DNA of 64,000 nucleotides from Neoarius graeffei. Taxonomy: Eukaryota; Chordata; Actinopteri; Siluriformes; Ariidae. The translations under genes and the position numbers were made by a program. The stretch spans positions 62,293,238 through 62,357,237 of the forward strand of contig NC_083587.1 in assembly GCF_027579695.1 (NCBI RefSeq). Direction: 5' to 3'. A model generated the notes under the pieces. That model searched no databases. It had not been told where the DNA came from and saw only the letters and a program-made list of their open reading frames with translations. Positions 23,524 through 35,327 of this stretch are shown piece after piece. Within the stretch, counting starts at the first letter, position 1, and each line of letters opens with the position of its first letter.

Positions 23524-23924
23524 TGGTCATTAGAAGGTTTAGATTCTGTCCTATGAAGGTTATATTTTGTTTTTAAGTCATTAAATTTTTGTCTTTAGAA
23601 GGTTATCTTTTGCCTTTACAATGCTATTTCATCTTTTGCAGGTTTAAGTTTAGTCTTTTAAAGGTTACGTTTTGTGTTCAGAGGGTTATGTTTTGCCTTT
23701 CTGAGATTACAGTTTTCTCTTTAGAATGCTACATTTTCGTCTTCACAAGGTTGCATTTCATCACGAGGTTATGTTTTGTCTTTAAAAGTTTGTCTCGTCT
23801 TCAGAACATTTAAATTTTTAAATCTTTCATCATTCTTTTATGAAAGTTTAATTTTTAGAAAGTTTTACTTTGACTTTAGGAACTTGTGTTTCATCTCTAG
23901 AAGGTTGTTATGTTTCATCCTTAG
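23524..23924 (+). repeat. Degenerate ~20-bp minisatellite before c1galt1 start
   Basis: Repeats of an AAGGTTATGTTTTGTCTTTAG-like unit, diverged, run up to the coding exon. Each unit carries a TTTAG that resembles a splice acceptor. A related block lies at about 16136-16265. Confidence 0.7.
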
Positions 23925-23925
23925 G

Positions 23926-24088
23926 ATGCTGTCGAACCTGAAATTTTTAATCTGTGGAGGGATCATTGGCTTTATCTCAGTTCACATGTACCTGAAGTTT
24001 AACACTGATCTAACTGTCACATTGCGCACGTATAACGAAATTCACTGTCACCTTCCAATTAAGGTCAACATCTCTATCCAGAAATCAG
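23926..24088 (+). CDS. c1galt1: c1galt1 coding exon 1 (cytoplasmic tail, membrane anchor, stem)
   Basis: Starts MLSNLKF; the donor is GTATGT. 163 bp, ends in phase 1. The preceding CCTTAG makes an acceptor at 23924-23925, so the 5' untranslated part is spliced. Confidence 0.88.
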
Positions 24089-27000
24089 GTATGTAAATAC
24101 CACATTTTACTACATTACATATTTTTTCCAGTTTGGTTTTAGCAGATAACTTTGGATAAACTTTCCAGATGAAGTAGCAAAGCAGCTGAGCTCAAAGGTT
24201 CAAATCTTGTGTTGGATCATGACCTACCCCAAAAACTTGGAGAAGAAAACAAAACATGTCCAAGCCACTTGGGCCAAACACTGCAACATGGTGCTCTACA
24301 TGAGCTCGAACACCAGTGACTTCCCAACTGTTGGACTGAACGTGTCTGAGGGCAGGGATCACCTCTACTGGAAAACCATCCGAGCCCTCCAGTACATCCA
24401 TGCTCACCACCTAGACACGGCTGAGTGGTTCCTCAAAGCCGACGATGATACATTCGTGGTGGTGGAGAACCTGCGACGGGTCCTGAGCAGATATGACACT
24501 GATAAGCCTGTCTACCTGGGACACAGGTTCAAGGTGTTTGTGAAGCAGGGCTATATGAGTGGCGGAGCCGGCTATGTCCTAAGCAGAGAGGCTCTAAGGA
24601 GGTTCTGTTAAATTCATTTTCTTCAAATGTGAACTAAAACTTGCTGAGATTGAGGCAGTTGCTTTATAAATCATGTCATTTTCATCTCTATGGAAAATAT
24701 ACCAGGTTCGTCCAAGGTTTCAGCTCAGGACAGTGCACACACACCAGTCCGGTGGAGGACATGGCCTTGGGGAGATGCATGGAAACCATGAAGGTTGAAC
24801 CCAGTGATTCAAGAGATGAGAAGTTGAGAGAAACATTTCATCCTTTCGCTCCAGATTCCCAATTGCAGCGGCCAGTCAACAAGAAACATACCTTTTACTA
24901 CAGTTACTATCCGACAAAAAGAGTAAGTACAGGTTTCACAAATTACATCAATTTATGGTAATTTGTGATAGAGAAGCCCTCTGTGTGGCAGCAAGCATAT
25001 GGTTGAGTGTCGGCTGTGAATAGTAATGCTTCAGCACCTCATGGACCAAATCCTCCGTCCCCACAATGTCTATGCTGCTGCCTGTTTAGCTGACGTCATT
25101 GTTTATAGTAATGATTGGCAGCAGCATGTACAACATCTAAGGACTGTCCTGAGGTCGCTGAGGTAACAAATTGTTACTCTCACTCAGGATCTTTCTACTT
25201 TATTTTTCCTCTTCTTCTTCCCCTAACATTTTTAGGATGCTATTTCTCCCTCAGTTTTCAACCCATCATCACCAAATTTCACATGAAGAATATCTCTGGA
25301 CTGAATTAAGTTATGGATTTTGGTGCTGATCTGGATCAACAAACCAGACTGATCCATGAAAAATAGGCTTTTTTCATTGCTAAGCGTCATTGTCTATCTC
25401 TTACCATTCCGGAGCTATAGGGTACTGTGACCAGACGTCCCGGTTTATAAGAGCTAGTGCAACTCACTATCTAGAGTGGCTTAGTGGTTAGTGTGTCTGC
25501 CTCTCGATTGGGAGATTGCAAGTTCTACTCACAGTTGGGTCATACCAAAGACCATCATAAAAATGGTGCCTACTGCCATCTGGCAAGGCACGCTGCAATA
25601 CAGATGCAAGTGGGGAGTCAAACTCTCGTGGTTACCAGAGGACTAGCCCCTCACTGTAACCCTAGCTATGTAATATACTGTAGGTAAGAGGCAGAGGGCT
25701 ACGAAACAGAGATCGGCGCTGCCAAATTGGCCTTGAATGGTGCAGGAAGGATTTTGACCTATCTAGATAAAAATTCTAGTGTGTTAAGGGTTCTACCTTT
25801 TGTTGTCCTTTCTTTTAGTTTTATTAGTATTGTTTGCATTCATTTTACATAATTTACATTTTATTACTATTATTTTCTTTTTTCATGCACAGTGATGTAT
25901 CTGTTCAGTGCCCTTAGGTACCCTGAAAGTCACTTAAATGTTAATAATAACATCTCTCATCTCATCTCATCTCATTATCTCTAGCCGCTTTATCCTTCTA
26001 CAGGGTCGCAGGCAAGCTGGAGCCTATCCCAGCTGACTACAGGCGAAAGGCGGGGTACACCCTGGACAAGTCGCCAGGTCATCACAGGGCTGACACATAG
26101 ACACAGACAACCATTCACATTCACACCTACGGTCAATTTAGAGTCACCAGTTAACCTAACCTGCATGTCTTTGGACTGTGGGGGAAACCGGAGCACCCAG
26201 AGGAAACCCACGCGGACACGGGGAGAACATGCAAACTCCACACAGAAAGGCCCTCGCCGGCCCCGGGGCTCGAACCCAGGACCTTCTTGCTGTGAGGCGA
26301 CAGCGCTAACCACTACACCACCGTGCCGCCCAATAATAACATTATTATTATTATTATTATTATTATGCTAGCATTAGCATATGCACATGCTAGCTGTTAG
26401 CATGTTAGCATTAACATGTTAGCATCTTAACAATTAGCATGTTAACATTAGCATGCTAGCTGTTAGCTTGTTAGCATGGTAGCATTGACATTTTAGCATT
26501 AGCATGTTATCATTAGCCTGTAAGCATGTTAGCTGTTAGCTCTGAGCATGTTAATTAGCGAGTGTTAGCATGTCAACCTTAGCATGTTCGCATGCTAGCT
26601 GTTAGCATATTCTTCGTTCATCCATTGCATCGACGAAGACCACTTTGTCATCCTAGGGCTGGGAGGTTGGCCTGTGAGTCCTCAAGTGGCTAATTAGGCC
26701 AATCCGGTCCCAAAAAGTCCTGTTGCAATGTGGGCAGGGGAGGTGGGTGATGTCATCTAGAGGGTTTCTGTCCCGCTCCTTTCTGGCCTGTCTCTTCTGA
26801 TGAGCTGTGGGAATACATGATTCCTCGTAGATGACAGCTCTCTCATGGGTTAGGTGTCTCCATTTGGATCGGTCAGTGGCAGTTTGTTCCCATGTGTTGA
26901 AGTCTATTCCAAATGATTTCAGAGAAGCTTTCAGTGAGTCTTTGAAACGCTTTTTCTGGCCACCACGGAGCCAAGCACCTTTTTCAAGTTCACAGTAGAA

Positions 27001-30000
27001 TGGCCTCTTTGGAAGCCGGTGGTCTGGCATACGAACCAGGTGTTCTGCCCATCAGAGTTGGTGCTGCTTTAGAATGGTGTGGATGCTGGGTAGGTCTGAC
27101 ACAGTGAGTACATCTGTGTCTGGGATTTTGTCCTGCCATTTGATGTTGAGTAATTTCCTGAGACATGAAATGTGAAAGTAGTTTAGCTTCTTGGCATGGC
27201 GTTGATAGACTGTCCATGTTTCACAAGCATACAGGAGTGTTGGGAGAACAACTGCTTTGTACACCTTCAGTTTTGTCTCCATGCAGATGCCTCTTCTGTT
27301 CCAGATGCTGCCATGTAGTCTGCCAAAGGTAGCATTTGCTTTTGCGATCCTGGCATTTACTTCATCATTAATGTTGACATTCTGGGAAAGTGTGCTGCCA
27401 AGGTAAGTGAACCTTCTCACGACATTGAGTTTTCCATTGTTGACTGTGATGTTCGGCTCCACAAAGGGTTTCCCCGGGGCTGGTTGGTGGAGTACTTCTG
27501 TCTTCTTTATGCTTATTGTCAAGCCAAAGTTTTTACAGCCAGATGAAAACTTGTCAACGCTACACTGTATGTCGGCCTCTGAGTCAGCATTGAGGGCACA
27601 GTCATCTGTGAACAGAAAGTCTCTAATAAGATCTGTCTTGGTTTTGGTTTTAGCCTGCAGTCTTAAGTTGAATAACTTTCCATCAGTTCTGTATCTGATG
27701 TTAATTCCAACGTCTCCTTCCCTGAAGGCATCTGACAACATTGCAGACAACATAATGCTGAACAAAGTGGGCACTAGTACACAGCCTTGTTTTACACCAT
27801 TTGTGACAGGAAATGGGTTGGAGAAGTCGCCATTCTCCTGAACATGTGCTTGCATGCTGTTGTGGAACTGTTTGATGATGTTAATGAACTTAGATGGGCA
27901 CCCATATTTGGCCATGATCTTCCATAGGCCTTCTCTTGAAACAGAATGAAAGGCCTTTGTTAGATTGACATAGATGGAGAATAGCTCAACATTCTGTTCC
28001 TGACACTTCTCTTGCAAATGTCTTGCAGCAAAGATCATGTCTATGGTTCCTCTATTTTTCCTAAATCCACACTGGCTCTCTGGTAGGAGTCCTTGGTTGA
28101 GGTGTCTTATGAGTCTATCAAGGAGAATTCTAGCAAGTATCTTTCCTGCAGAAGAGAGAAGGGATATGCATCTATGATTGTCACAAGCCTGACGGTTCCC
28201 TTTGCGTTTGTACAGGTGAATAATTGTTGCATCTTTGAATTCCTGTGGAATTGTCTCTTGTTGCCATATTTGAGAGAATAGCTGATGGAGCTTATCAGCC
28301 ATTGCTGTGCCACTTTCCTTGTAGATCTCAACTGGGATGGAGTCTGGGCCAGGAGCTTTACCATTGGAGAGTAGACTTACTGCTTTCTGTATCTCTGAAG
28401 GGACTGGAGGGCCATCAAGCTTCTTGTTTATTGGCACTTGTGGAAGCCAGTCAATGGCTGCATCATTAATTGATGAAGGACGATTTAGTACACTGCTGAA
28501 GTGTTCAGCCCATCGTTCCAGGATGTTTTCCTTCTCGGTGATCAGTGTGCTTCCATCTGCACTCAACAGGGGAGATGATCCTGATGATGTAGGTCCATAG
28601 ATTTCTTTTAGGGCATCATAGAAGTTCTTGAGGTTGTGCTTGTCAACATAGCTTTGAGTTTCATCAGGTTTATTGCTCAGCCATGTGTCTTGCATGATTT
28701 GTAGTTTCACCTGCACGGTCCTCTGAATATTTGTGAATGCATCTTTCTTTGAGGTAGATTTGGGGTCGTTAAGGTAGTTTTTGTGTAGTTTGTGTTTGTC
28801 ATTACGTAGTTGCTGGATTTCCTCATTGTTTTCGTCGAACCAGTCCTTGTGTTTCCTATTTGTGTGCCCCAAGACCTCAAGTGCAGTGTTGTAGGTTATG
28901 TTTCTGAGGTTTGCCCAGCTGGCTTCTACATCCTGATCATCCAGTGACGTGGACTTCAGGTGATCTTGTAACATTTCAGCAAGGGATTGCTTGGTTTCAG
29001 CATTCTGTAGCTTCTTGGTGTTTAGTCATTTTGGAGCTTTCCTGCCCTGTGGGCGCATCTTGGGTTGAATTCAAATGTTGAGTTTTATTATTATGAGATG
29101 GTGGACAGTCCAGCATTCAGCACCACACATGGATTTGGTAATTCTTACATCTTGTCTATCCCTCTTTCTGACAATGATATAGTCAATAAGATGCCAATGT
29201 TTGGACCATGGGTGCATCCAAGAAGTTTTGTTGTGTGTGGGGATTTGAAAGATGGTGTTGGTTATCAGCAGTTCATGTTCAGCACAGGTCTGAAGCAGCA
29301 ACAGACCATTACTATTACAGTGTCCTAGACCATGTTTACCAGTGATGGTCTCCCAGGCACTGTCAGACCCTACCCGAGCATTGAAGTCACCAAGTATGAC
29401 AAGCTTGTCAGCTTTTGGGACATCCATAATTGTAGAGTGCAGGTCTTCGTAGAATTTGTCTTTTACTGCCTCAGGGTTTGACATGGTTGGGGCACAGGCA
29501 CTGATGAGGGTAAGGTGCTTTTTTCCAGACAGAAGGGGAAGTTTCATAATCATCAACCTGTTGTTCACTCCCTTGGGAAGTCCTGCTAGCTTGCCGATCA
29601 GGGATGTCTTCACTGCAAAACCAACACCTGCCTCACGTCTCTCTTCATCTCCTCTTCTGCTCCAGAAGAAGGTGTAACCAGAGCCCCTTTCACATAGCTC
29701 ACCTGTGCAGGCAAGTCAGGTCTCACTCAATGCTGCTATGTCAATATTGTAACATGCAAGTTCCTTTCCAATAAGTGCTGTTTGTTTCTGGGACCTGTCT
29801 GTCTTTTCTCTATCAAGAAGGGTGTGCACATTCCATGCGCCAAGAATAAGGGAAGCAGTCCTTGTCTTTTTCTTTGATTCTCGACCGCTGTAGATAGGGC
29901 CCCCTCCAGCCACGGCGAACTGGATAGGGTGAGGCGGAGCAGGCAATTTTTAGGGCACCTTTTCTAGCCCCTTCCTCAGGCTATGGAGGTGAGCAGTGCT

Positions 30001-30189
30001 GTCCTGAATAGGGCTGCTCAGACACCCAGACGACTGCCGGCTTCCCCATCTGCTGAGCATATTAGTCTCAGCATGTTAGAATACTCACAATTAACATGTT
30101 AGCCATTAGCATGTTAGCATGCTTACTGTTACTGTTATTGTTACTCAGCAAGCACACTTTGCATTTTCTCTGCGGAAATGCAATCTAGT

Positions 30190-30225
<36 letters not shown>

Positions 30226-30729
30226 TTGTCTTGCATACATCTAGATTGATAACATAGATCCTTGCAATTAAAAAAATCTATAAATAAAATAAACGAGATG
30301 AGCTATAAATCTTAGACATATTTATACATTGCAAACTTAGAAATAATGAAACGAACATGCCATGTCCCAAGAACTACTAATAAGCCATGCTGAACTGGAT
30401 CTGGATTTTACGACTGACATAATTCGATTACTTTTCAGTTATTTTCAGAGTTTCTGTGTAGTTCTCCTGGTGTAGTCTTCACTAATTTATGGGACGTGTA
30501 AGTGTGTAAAAGCCTATTTGAATATTTCAGAAAAAAACAGCTGATAAAGGCTGTGTAGCTGTGTAGAATGGTGTGTCAGTAAACAATCACATGAAAGAGG
30601 TTTTATTTACCCTTTTAATGTTGACCAGAGGTGTGACGGCTTCAGCAAATATATTTTCTGGGAAAAATGGGTGGGAACGCAAAGACAACAGTCGTGTCAC
30701 ATACATTTCCTTGTCCTGACGGTGTGTTA

Positions 30730-30777
<48 letters not shown>

Positions 30778-30937
30778 ACAGGGACCGCAATACTGTTCAG
30801 ATTACGCCATCAGCTTTCACTACATCCCACCTCATAGGATGTACGAGCTGGAGTACTACACTCATCACCTCCGACCTTTCGGATATCAGTACAGGTTTGA
30901 TCCGGCTGTCTCGGCAAACGTCACGGTGAAACCCTGA
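23926..30937 (+). CDS. c1galt1: Core 1 beta-1,3-galactosyltransferase (T-synthase), 4 coding exons
   Basis: Transfers galactose from UDP-Gal to GalNAc-Ser/Thr to make core 1 O-glycans in the Golgi. Join 23926-24088, 24169-24601, 24706-24922, 30782-30937 gives 322 residues (human about 363; the stem is shorter here). Visible: type II membrane anchor near residues 6-24 ([17 protein letters not shown]), [20 protein letters not shown], catalytic DDD in [39 protein letters not shown], and a C-terminal [12 protein letters not shown]. All junction phases agree (1, 2, 0). The start is the first Met after a CCTTAG acceptor, so a 5' non-coding exon lies upstream. The donor of exon 2 (GTTCTG) is weak. 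The neighbour col28a1 is tail-to-tail, as I recall in mammals. Which fish paralog (a or b) is not decidable. Confidence 0.95.
24169..24601 (+). CDS. c1galt1: c1galt1 coding exon 2 (catalytic core)
   Basis: 433 bp after CTTTCCAG. Carries the [11 protein letters not shown] and GGAGYV motifs. Ends phase 2 at a weak GTTCTG donor; joining to the next exon restores the expected LRRFV. Confidence 0.93.
24706..24922 (+). CDS. c1galt1: c1galt1 coding exon 3
   Basis: 217 bp after ATACCAG, donor GTAAGT. Encodes [18 protein letters not shown] and the SDSRD and FHPFAPD motifs shared with vertebrate T-synthases. Ends in phase 0. Confidence 0.93.
24961..25163 (+). pseudogene. Ty3/Gypsy reverse-transcriptase scrap
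   Basis: 46 codons from 25026 read [20 protein letters not shown] and [12 protein letters not shown], matching the YLDD region of Gypsy RT with the first Asp of LDD changed to Ala. A few matching codons may precede it. No LTRs seen. It lies in c1galt1 intron 3. Confidence 0.75.
25421..25455 (+). repeat. hAT terminus scrap
   Basis: CTGTGACCAGACGTCCCGG matches the left end of the hAT relic at 4152. Confidence 0.6.
25466..25780 (+). mobile_element. SINE family C (tRNA-headed)
   Basis: Head GTGGCTTAGTGGTTAGTGTG has an A-box-like core; the body has GGTCATACCAAAGACCATC and GTGGGGAGTCAAACTCTC. Antisense relative at 47900-48236. Confidence 0.75.
25954..26331 (-). mobile_element. SINE family A
   Basis: Full-length antisense copy; duplication AATAATAACAT at 25943-25953 and 26332-26342. 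Confidence 0.95.
26369..26615. repeat. TTAGCATG minisatellite, left part
   Basis: Irregular array of GTTAGCATG / TTAGCATTAGCATGC words. It resumes at 30057-30125 on the far side of a LINE, which therefore inserted into it. Confidence 0.85.
26616..30056 (-). mobile_element. Near full-length antisense LINE (copy 3) with C2H2 C-terminus
   Basis: Reading leftward: endonuclease start [13 protein letters not shown] (about 29855), [13 protein letters not shown] and HLIDYIIVR (29613-29071), then RT (28974-27052) with [55 protein letters not shown], the catalytic [12 protein letters not shown] and [12 protein letters not shown]. The C-terminal frame (27030-26653) ends in a C2H2 finger, [20 protein letters not shown]. 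Breaks: a TGA at about 27049, and gaps near 29000 and 29650. Candidate target duplication AGCATATT on both sides. It is antisense to c1galt1 in intron 3. Clade not assigned. Confidence 0.9.
30057..30125. repeat. TTAGCATG minisatellite, right part
   Basis: Continuation of 26369-26615 after the LINE. Confidence 0.8.
30193..30225. repeat. (AAT)n microsatellite
   Basis: About 11 AAT/ATA units. Confidence 0.95.
30733..30776. repeat. (GT)n tract at c1galt1 last acceptor
   Basis: About 22 GT units ending 5 bp before the acceptor TTAACAG. It takes the place of a normal polypyrimidine tract. Confidence 0.95.
30782..30937 (+). CDS. c1galt1: c1galt1 terminal coding exon
   Basis: 156 bp, phase 0 in, TGA at 30935-30937. 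Encodes [20 protein letters not shown] and [11 protein letters not shown], the conserved end of T-synthases. Mammalian enzymes have CCSD at the start of this block by my recollection; here the first Cys is Tyr. Confidence 0.94.
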   Translation, partial: GPQYCSDYAISFHYIPPHRMYELEYYTHHLRPFGYQYRFDPAVSANVTVKP

Positions 30938-30999
30938 GTTTAAAAAAAAAAAAAAGACAAATGAATCTAAGACTGGATAAGAGTAGAGGAAGAAGATCC

Positions 31000-31370
31000 C
31001 CTCATCTCATCTCATTATCTCTAGCCGCTTTATCCTTCTACAGGGTCGCAGGCAAGCTGGAGCCTATCCCAGCTGACTACGGGCGAAAGGCGGGGTACAC
31101 CCTGGACAAGTCACCAGGTCATCACAGGGCTGACACATAGACACAGACAACCATTCACACTCACATTCACACCTACGGTCAATTTAGAGTCACCAGTTAA
31201 CCTAACCTGCATGTCTTTGGACTGTGGGGGAAACCGGAGCACCCGGAGGAAACCCACGTGGACAACATGCAAACTCCACACAGAAAGGCCCTCGCCGGCC
31301 CCGGGGCTCAAACCCAGGACCTTCTTGCTGTGAGGCGACAGCGCTAACCACTACACCACCGTGCCGCCCC
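31000..31370 (-). mobile_element. SINE family A in c1galt1 3' region
   Basis: Duplication GGAAGAAGATCC at 30988-30999 and 31371-31382. It lies 62 bp after the stop, so probably inside the 3' UTR. Confidence 0.95.
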
Positions 31371-31736
31371 GGAAGAAGATCCATTTATTGAAAATTGGAA
31401 CTCATTCACAGTTAATTTATTACAAACCCGAGTTTATTAATGAGTTTCTTTTCTTATTATTCTTTAATTTGCAAGAGACTTTTGTAAATATGCAAAATAG
31501 AAGGACACTTATATTTATTAAAGTTCCTTAAAGTAGCTGTGAAGCTTGCCTGTCTTTTGTCTATCAGAACTGAAAAGGGTTGATGTCAGTGAGTGTATAA
31601 GGATTTGCATGATAATAGTCTTGTTGTTTACGCTGTTACCAGAAAACACCCTGATTCTTATATTAATGCTGGAGCTTATATTAATCTGCATAATCTGAAA
31701 ATATCAACGTTTTTATGTTATTTGAACCCCAAAACA

Positions 31737-31742
31737 AATAAA
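31737..31742 (+). promoter_or_regulatory. c1galt1: Candidate poly(A) signal AATAAA for c1galt1
   Basis: First AATAAA I found on the + strand after the stop codon, 800 bp downstream. Use is unproven. Confidence 0.35.
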
Positions 31743-32559
31743 TTACACAATTTTAGATCGATGACCCACGATCAGAACCATTTCTAGTTTGTGTCTTATT
31801 ATTTTGTCATGACCTTAACATCAGCATCCAGTCTGACAGTTTTAAAGCTGCAGTAAGTAACTTTTAGCTGTAGGCATTCTACATCCTGTGGGTGGGGCTC
31901 AAATTCCTGAGCCTTCTAGTCAACATTATTCTGTTTTTCATTCTTTTCTCATTGAATTTGAGTTTTTTTATTCGCAGTTCTATTACATTGCAATGGCGCT
32001 ATAATGAACTGTTTTACGACCAACTAAGTTTGTGTCCCCTGCCTTTAGTGACAATGAGTCGGAGTCTTCAAAAAAAAAAAAACCTTCACTGAGCCATGTG
32101 TACCTCTTCCCCCAGAGACAAACGGTAAGTCATTAAATCTGCCGTCAAGTTGATGATACGTGTTAAAGCCATAAAACAAAGGCTTACTTAGATGTTGGTC
32201 ATTAACAGTTATTGATAATGGTGATCAAAGAGTGAAATGACTACAAAAGGATGAAATGACTGTTGATACCACTAAACTTAAGACCTAGGTAAAGCACACC
32301 AGTGGGATTTTTATACCCCTGCCCCACCCAGCCCTGCGGTGTGACATAAATGACATTGTTGGTGATTTCCAACACTTGAATGAACTGAATGGTGAATATT
32401 TAGAAAACATTGTAAGTCAGTGGATGGACATTGACAACGATACACCAGTAGCCTCCGTCATTTCCATAACAGATGAAGAAATCAATCATTGCCTCCATTC
32501 GTGATCCTTGAACTCAGCCAGTGAACTGCGATAGCGACTCAGAAGGAGAAATTCATGCC
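31743..32559. other. Intergenic, nothing recognised
   Basis: No coding motif or classed repeat seen between c1galt1 and the MITE. Confidence 0.5.
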
Positions 32560-33826
32560 CTGTGTCCGAAATCACTCACTACTCACTATATAGTGGACTA
32601 TATAGTGAGTTCACCATTTTGTAGTGCTGTCTGAATGTATAGTGAGAACTATTACACCCTATATAATGGACTCATCGTATCCCACAATGCACTGTGAAAA
32701 GTAGTGTACAACCGATGGTCACGAACCAAGCAATATATACCATCATGCATTGCGGTCGTGTATTTTCACAGAGCTGTAAAAGCTGTTTCATAAGGAGCGT
32801 TAAGTATTTTAGATTGAGCATTGTGGTAGTTTGGGGCGGCATGGTGGTGTAGTGGTTAGCGCTGTCGCCTCACAGCAAGAAGGTCCGGGTTCGAGCCCCG
32901 TGGCCGGCGAGGGCCTTTCTGTGCGGAGTTTGCATGTTCTCCCTGTGTCCGCGTGGGTTTCCTCCGGGTGCTCCGGTTTCCCCCACAGTCCAAAGACATG
33001 CAGGTTAGGTTAACTGGTGACTCTAAATTGACCGTAGGTGTGAATGTGAGTGTGAATGGTTGTCTGTGTCTATGTGTCAGCCCTGTGATGACCTGGCGAC
33101 TTGTCCAGGGTGTACCCCGCCTTTCGCCCGTAGTCAGCTGGGATAGGCTCCAGCTTGCCTGCGACCCTGTAGAACAGGATAAAGCGGCTACAGATAATGA
33201 GATGAGATGAGATGAGATGAGATGAGACATTGCGGTAGTTTGTTTTTCTTTATGACAATGTGCACAAGACAAATTTATAAGTTGTGGTGTGAAAATGGCA
33301 ATAATATTGTAGTGTGTTGGGGTGAACGGACGGAGGAAGAAACACATTATAAATGGACATTCAAGTCCAAATAAAAATAGTAAGAGAATAGGAAAAAAGC
33401 TAAAATAGAATAAGACAGATAAAATACAAGAATAAAAGTTAGAGTGCAGAGCAAGGAATTAATCAAAAGCCTGAAATTTGATTTCATAAAAGGCAGCAGC
33501 AAAGAAGAAAGGATTCAGCCTTGATTTCAAAGAACTGAAAGATGCAACAGACACAGAGTACTTTGTACTTATTAATGTAGGAAATACGCTCAGTATAATA
33601 TGGATTTATCACAAAAACACATGCATGTATTTATTATTTTGAATGAAAACCCACCAGCTGACTGATCTGGCACGTTTTAACTGTGCGACAATAACAGCGC
33701 GCTAGAGTAGTGTCCGAAAGTGTTGGGTTTTTTTTTATTTACCAATGAGCTCACTATATAGTCCTCTATATAGAATTCCCTAGATAGTGAGTAGGGAGTA
33801 GTCAATGAGAGTGATTTCAGACACAG
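32560..33826. mobile_element. hAT-like MITE hosting a SINE
   Basis: Ends are inverted: CTGTGTCCGAAATCACTCAC at the left and the complement of CTGTGTCTGAAATCACTCTC at the right; both continue into ACTATATAG-rich arms. Non-coding. A common fish type, class inferred. Confidence 0.75.
32834..33227 (+). mobile_element. SINE family A
   Basis: Full-length; near-perfect duplication CATTGTGGTAGTTTG / CATTGCGGTAGTTTG at 32819-32833 and 33228-33242. Confidence 0.95.
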
Positions 33827-34010
33827 CTATGATCAGGAGAATGTGTCTAAAATTCTGCATATAATGTGTTTGGTGTGACAACTGGGTCCATTTCAGTATT
33901 ACGAACTTTTCTGTAAAACGAACGATGTGGTTGTCCCCCAGTGTATCAGGAACAACTTGAGTGCAAAGTAAAATCATACAAACATTTATATGAATATCAG
34001 AATTTTGTGA
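33827..34010. other. Intergenic, nothing recognised
   Basis: No feature seen. Confidence 0.4.
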
Positions 34011-34087
34011 TAAGTGGTTACGGATAATGGATGGATGGATGGATGGATGGATGGATGGATGGATGGATGGATGGATGGATGGATGGT
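34011..34087 (+). repeat. SINE tail remnant with (GGAT)n
   Basis: GATAAGTGGTTACGGATAAT followed by ~14 GGAT units; the SINE family A tail with an expanded microsatellite. Confidence 0.75.
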
Positions 34088-35327
34088 TGAAAATCCCACT
34101 TTCTTATTCAGCTCCAGATTCACCAAAAAAAAAAACATTAATCATTAAAGCTCAGTGGTTTGGCAAACAAACGTGAACGCCAGCAACAGCAAAAAGGAAA
34201 CACGAAGATCTCTTCTAAAATATATGAGGATTATTACACACACAACTGGATTAATTCAAGCAAATAACACACTGGAGAAAATCGCCTTGGGACAATCTAG
34301 ACCTGCCTGTTTTTTTTTTTGTTTTGATATGTCTTTTTAAGCCTAAGTTCATTTATCAGATTTCTGACCATGAATCCAATATGGAGGAACTGAATTCCAG
34401 TTAGGAATTGTGTCTTTAATATTTAATATCAATGTTTTAAATGAAGCAAATCCTGTATAATGGTGTTTAAATGATGGAAAGGCAAAACAGGAGCCTGTGA
34501 AATAACATTCCTTTCAATGTCACATCCAACATGCAGCTTATTTGTTAAATGACAGGAATGTGATTAAGAGCACGGCAGGTATAAATGCTATAAAACGAGT
34601 TGATCAGAATCAGAAACAGGTTTATTAGCCAAGTAAGGTCACACTTACAAGGAATTTGACTTGACTTTTGCTCCTAGATCAATACAGTCAATACAAACAA
34701 AACAATGAACACTGACCGTTATTTAATGTATTAAAGAAGGATAAGTATAGAGTAATACTGTACTGTATATTCTAAAAGTTTATGGACATAAGGAGAAATA
34801 CAACTCCAAACTGAGGCCCATTAAATATGCGTATAATGAATGATTTATGATGCGTTCTGAAATTTCTGGTGCTAATTTGTTGATCAGTGCTGTATGTTTT
34901 TTCACTTTGTATTTTTCAGCTCACTGATGTCACAGAGGAGTGTGTGTGTGGGGGGGGTTGTTATTGCTAGCGCAGTTACAGTGGCCTTGATAAGAATAAG
35001 GAACAATCTCAAACATAGAAACATCAGAAACTCAGGAAAGTGTGAGATATGGATTATGGATAGATGGCTAGATGAAACTGACCGGTTTTCAAAAGATATA
35101 AGAAGATAAGCGTTCATTTTGCTTCAAAAGATTTACAGGATCGTTTGTCCTTCCCCGCTTCCCAGGAAAGAGATACTGATGGGATAAACTTCTCAAACCT
35201 ACTTTAGCTCTGGTCATCAAGATGTGACAGAAACAGAAATATAAAGAACTTTTTTGTTTGTTTGTTTGTTTGTTTGTTTCCCAAACAATCACATCTCCAT
35301 TATATCAATGTTGAGAACTGTGTATTT
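34088..35327. other. Intergenic, one possible LINE 3' remnant
   Basis: About 34605-34680 contains AGGTTTATTAGCCAAGTAAG, resembling an antisense LINE 3' end. (GTTT)n at about 35252-35279. Nothing else recognised. Confidence 0.4.

Noticed and set aside
24206-24410. Antisense frame over c1galt1 exon 2
   Set aside because: Shadow of the catalytic exon.
26369-26615. CRISPR-like array
   Set aside because: Irregular minisatellite in a vertebrate intron without constant repeats and unique spacers.
32100-32540. Possible exon with acidic frame between c1galt1 and col28a1
   Set aside because: Short in-frame stretches (for example around 32345-32500) lack convincing splice sites and similarity; could be a transposon scrap, not supportable.
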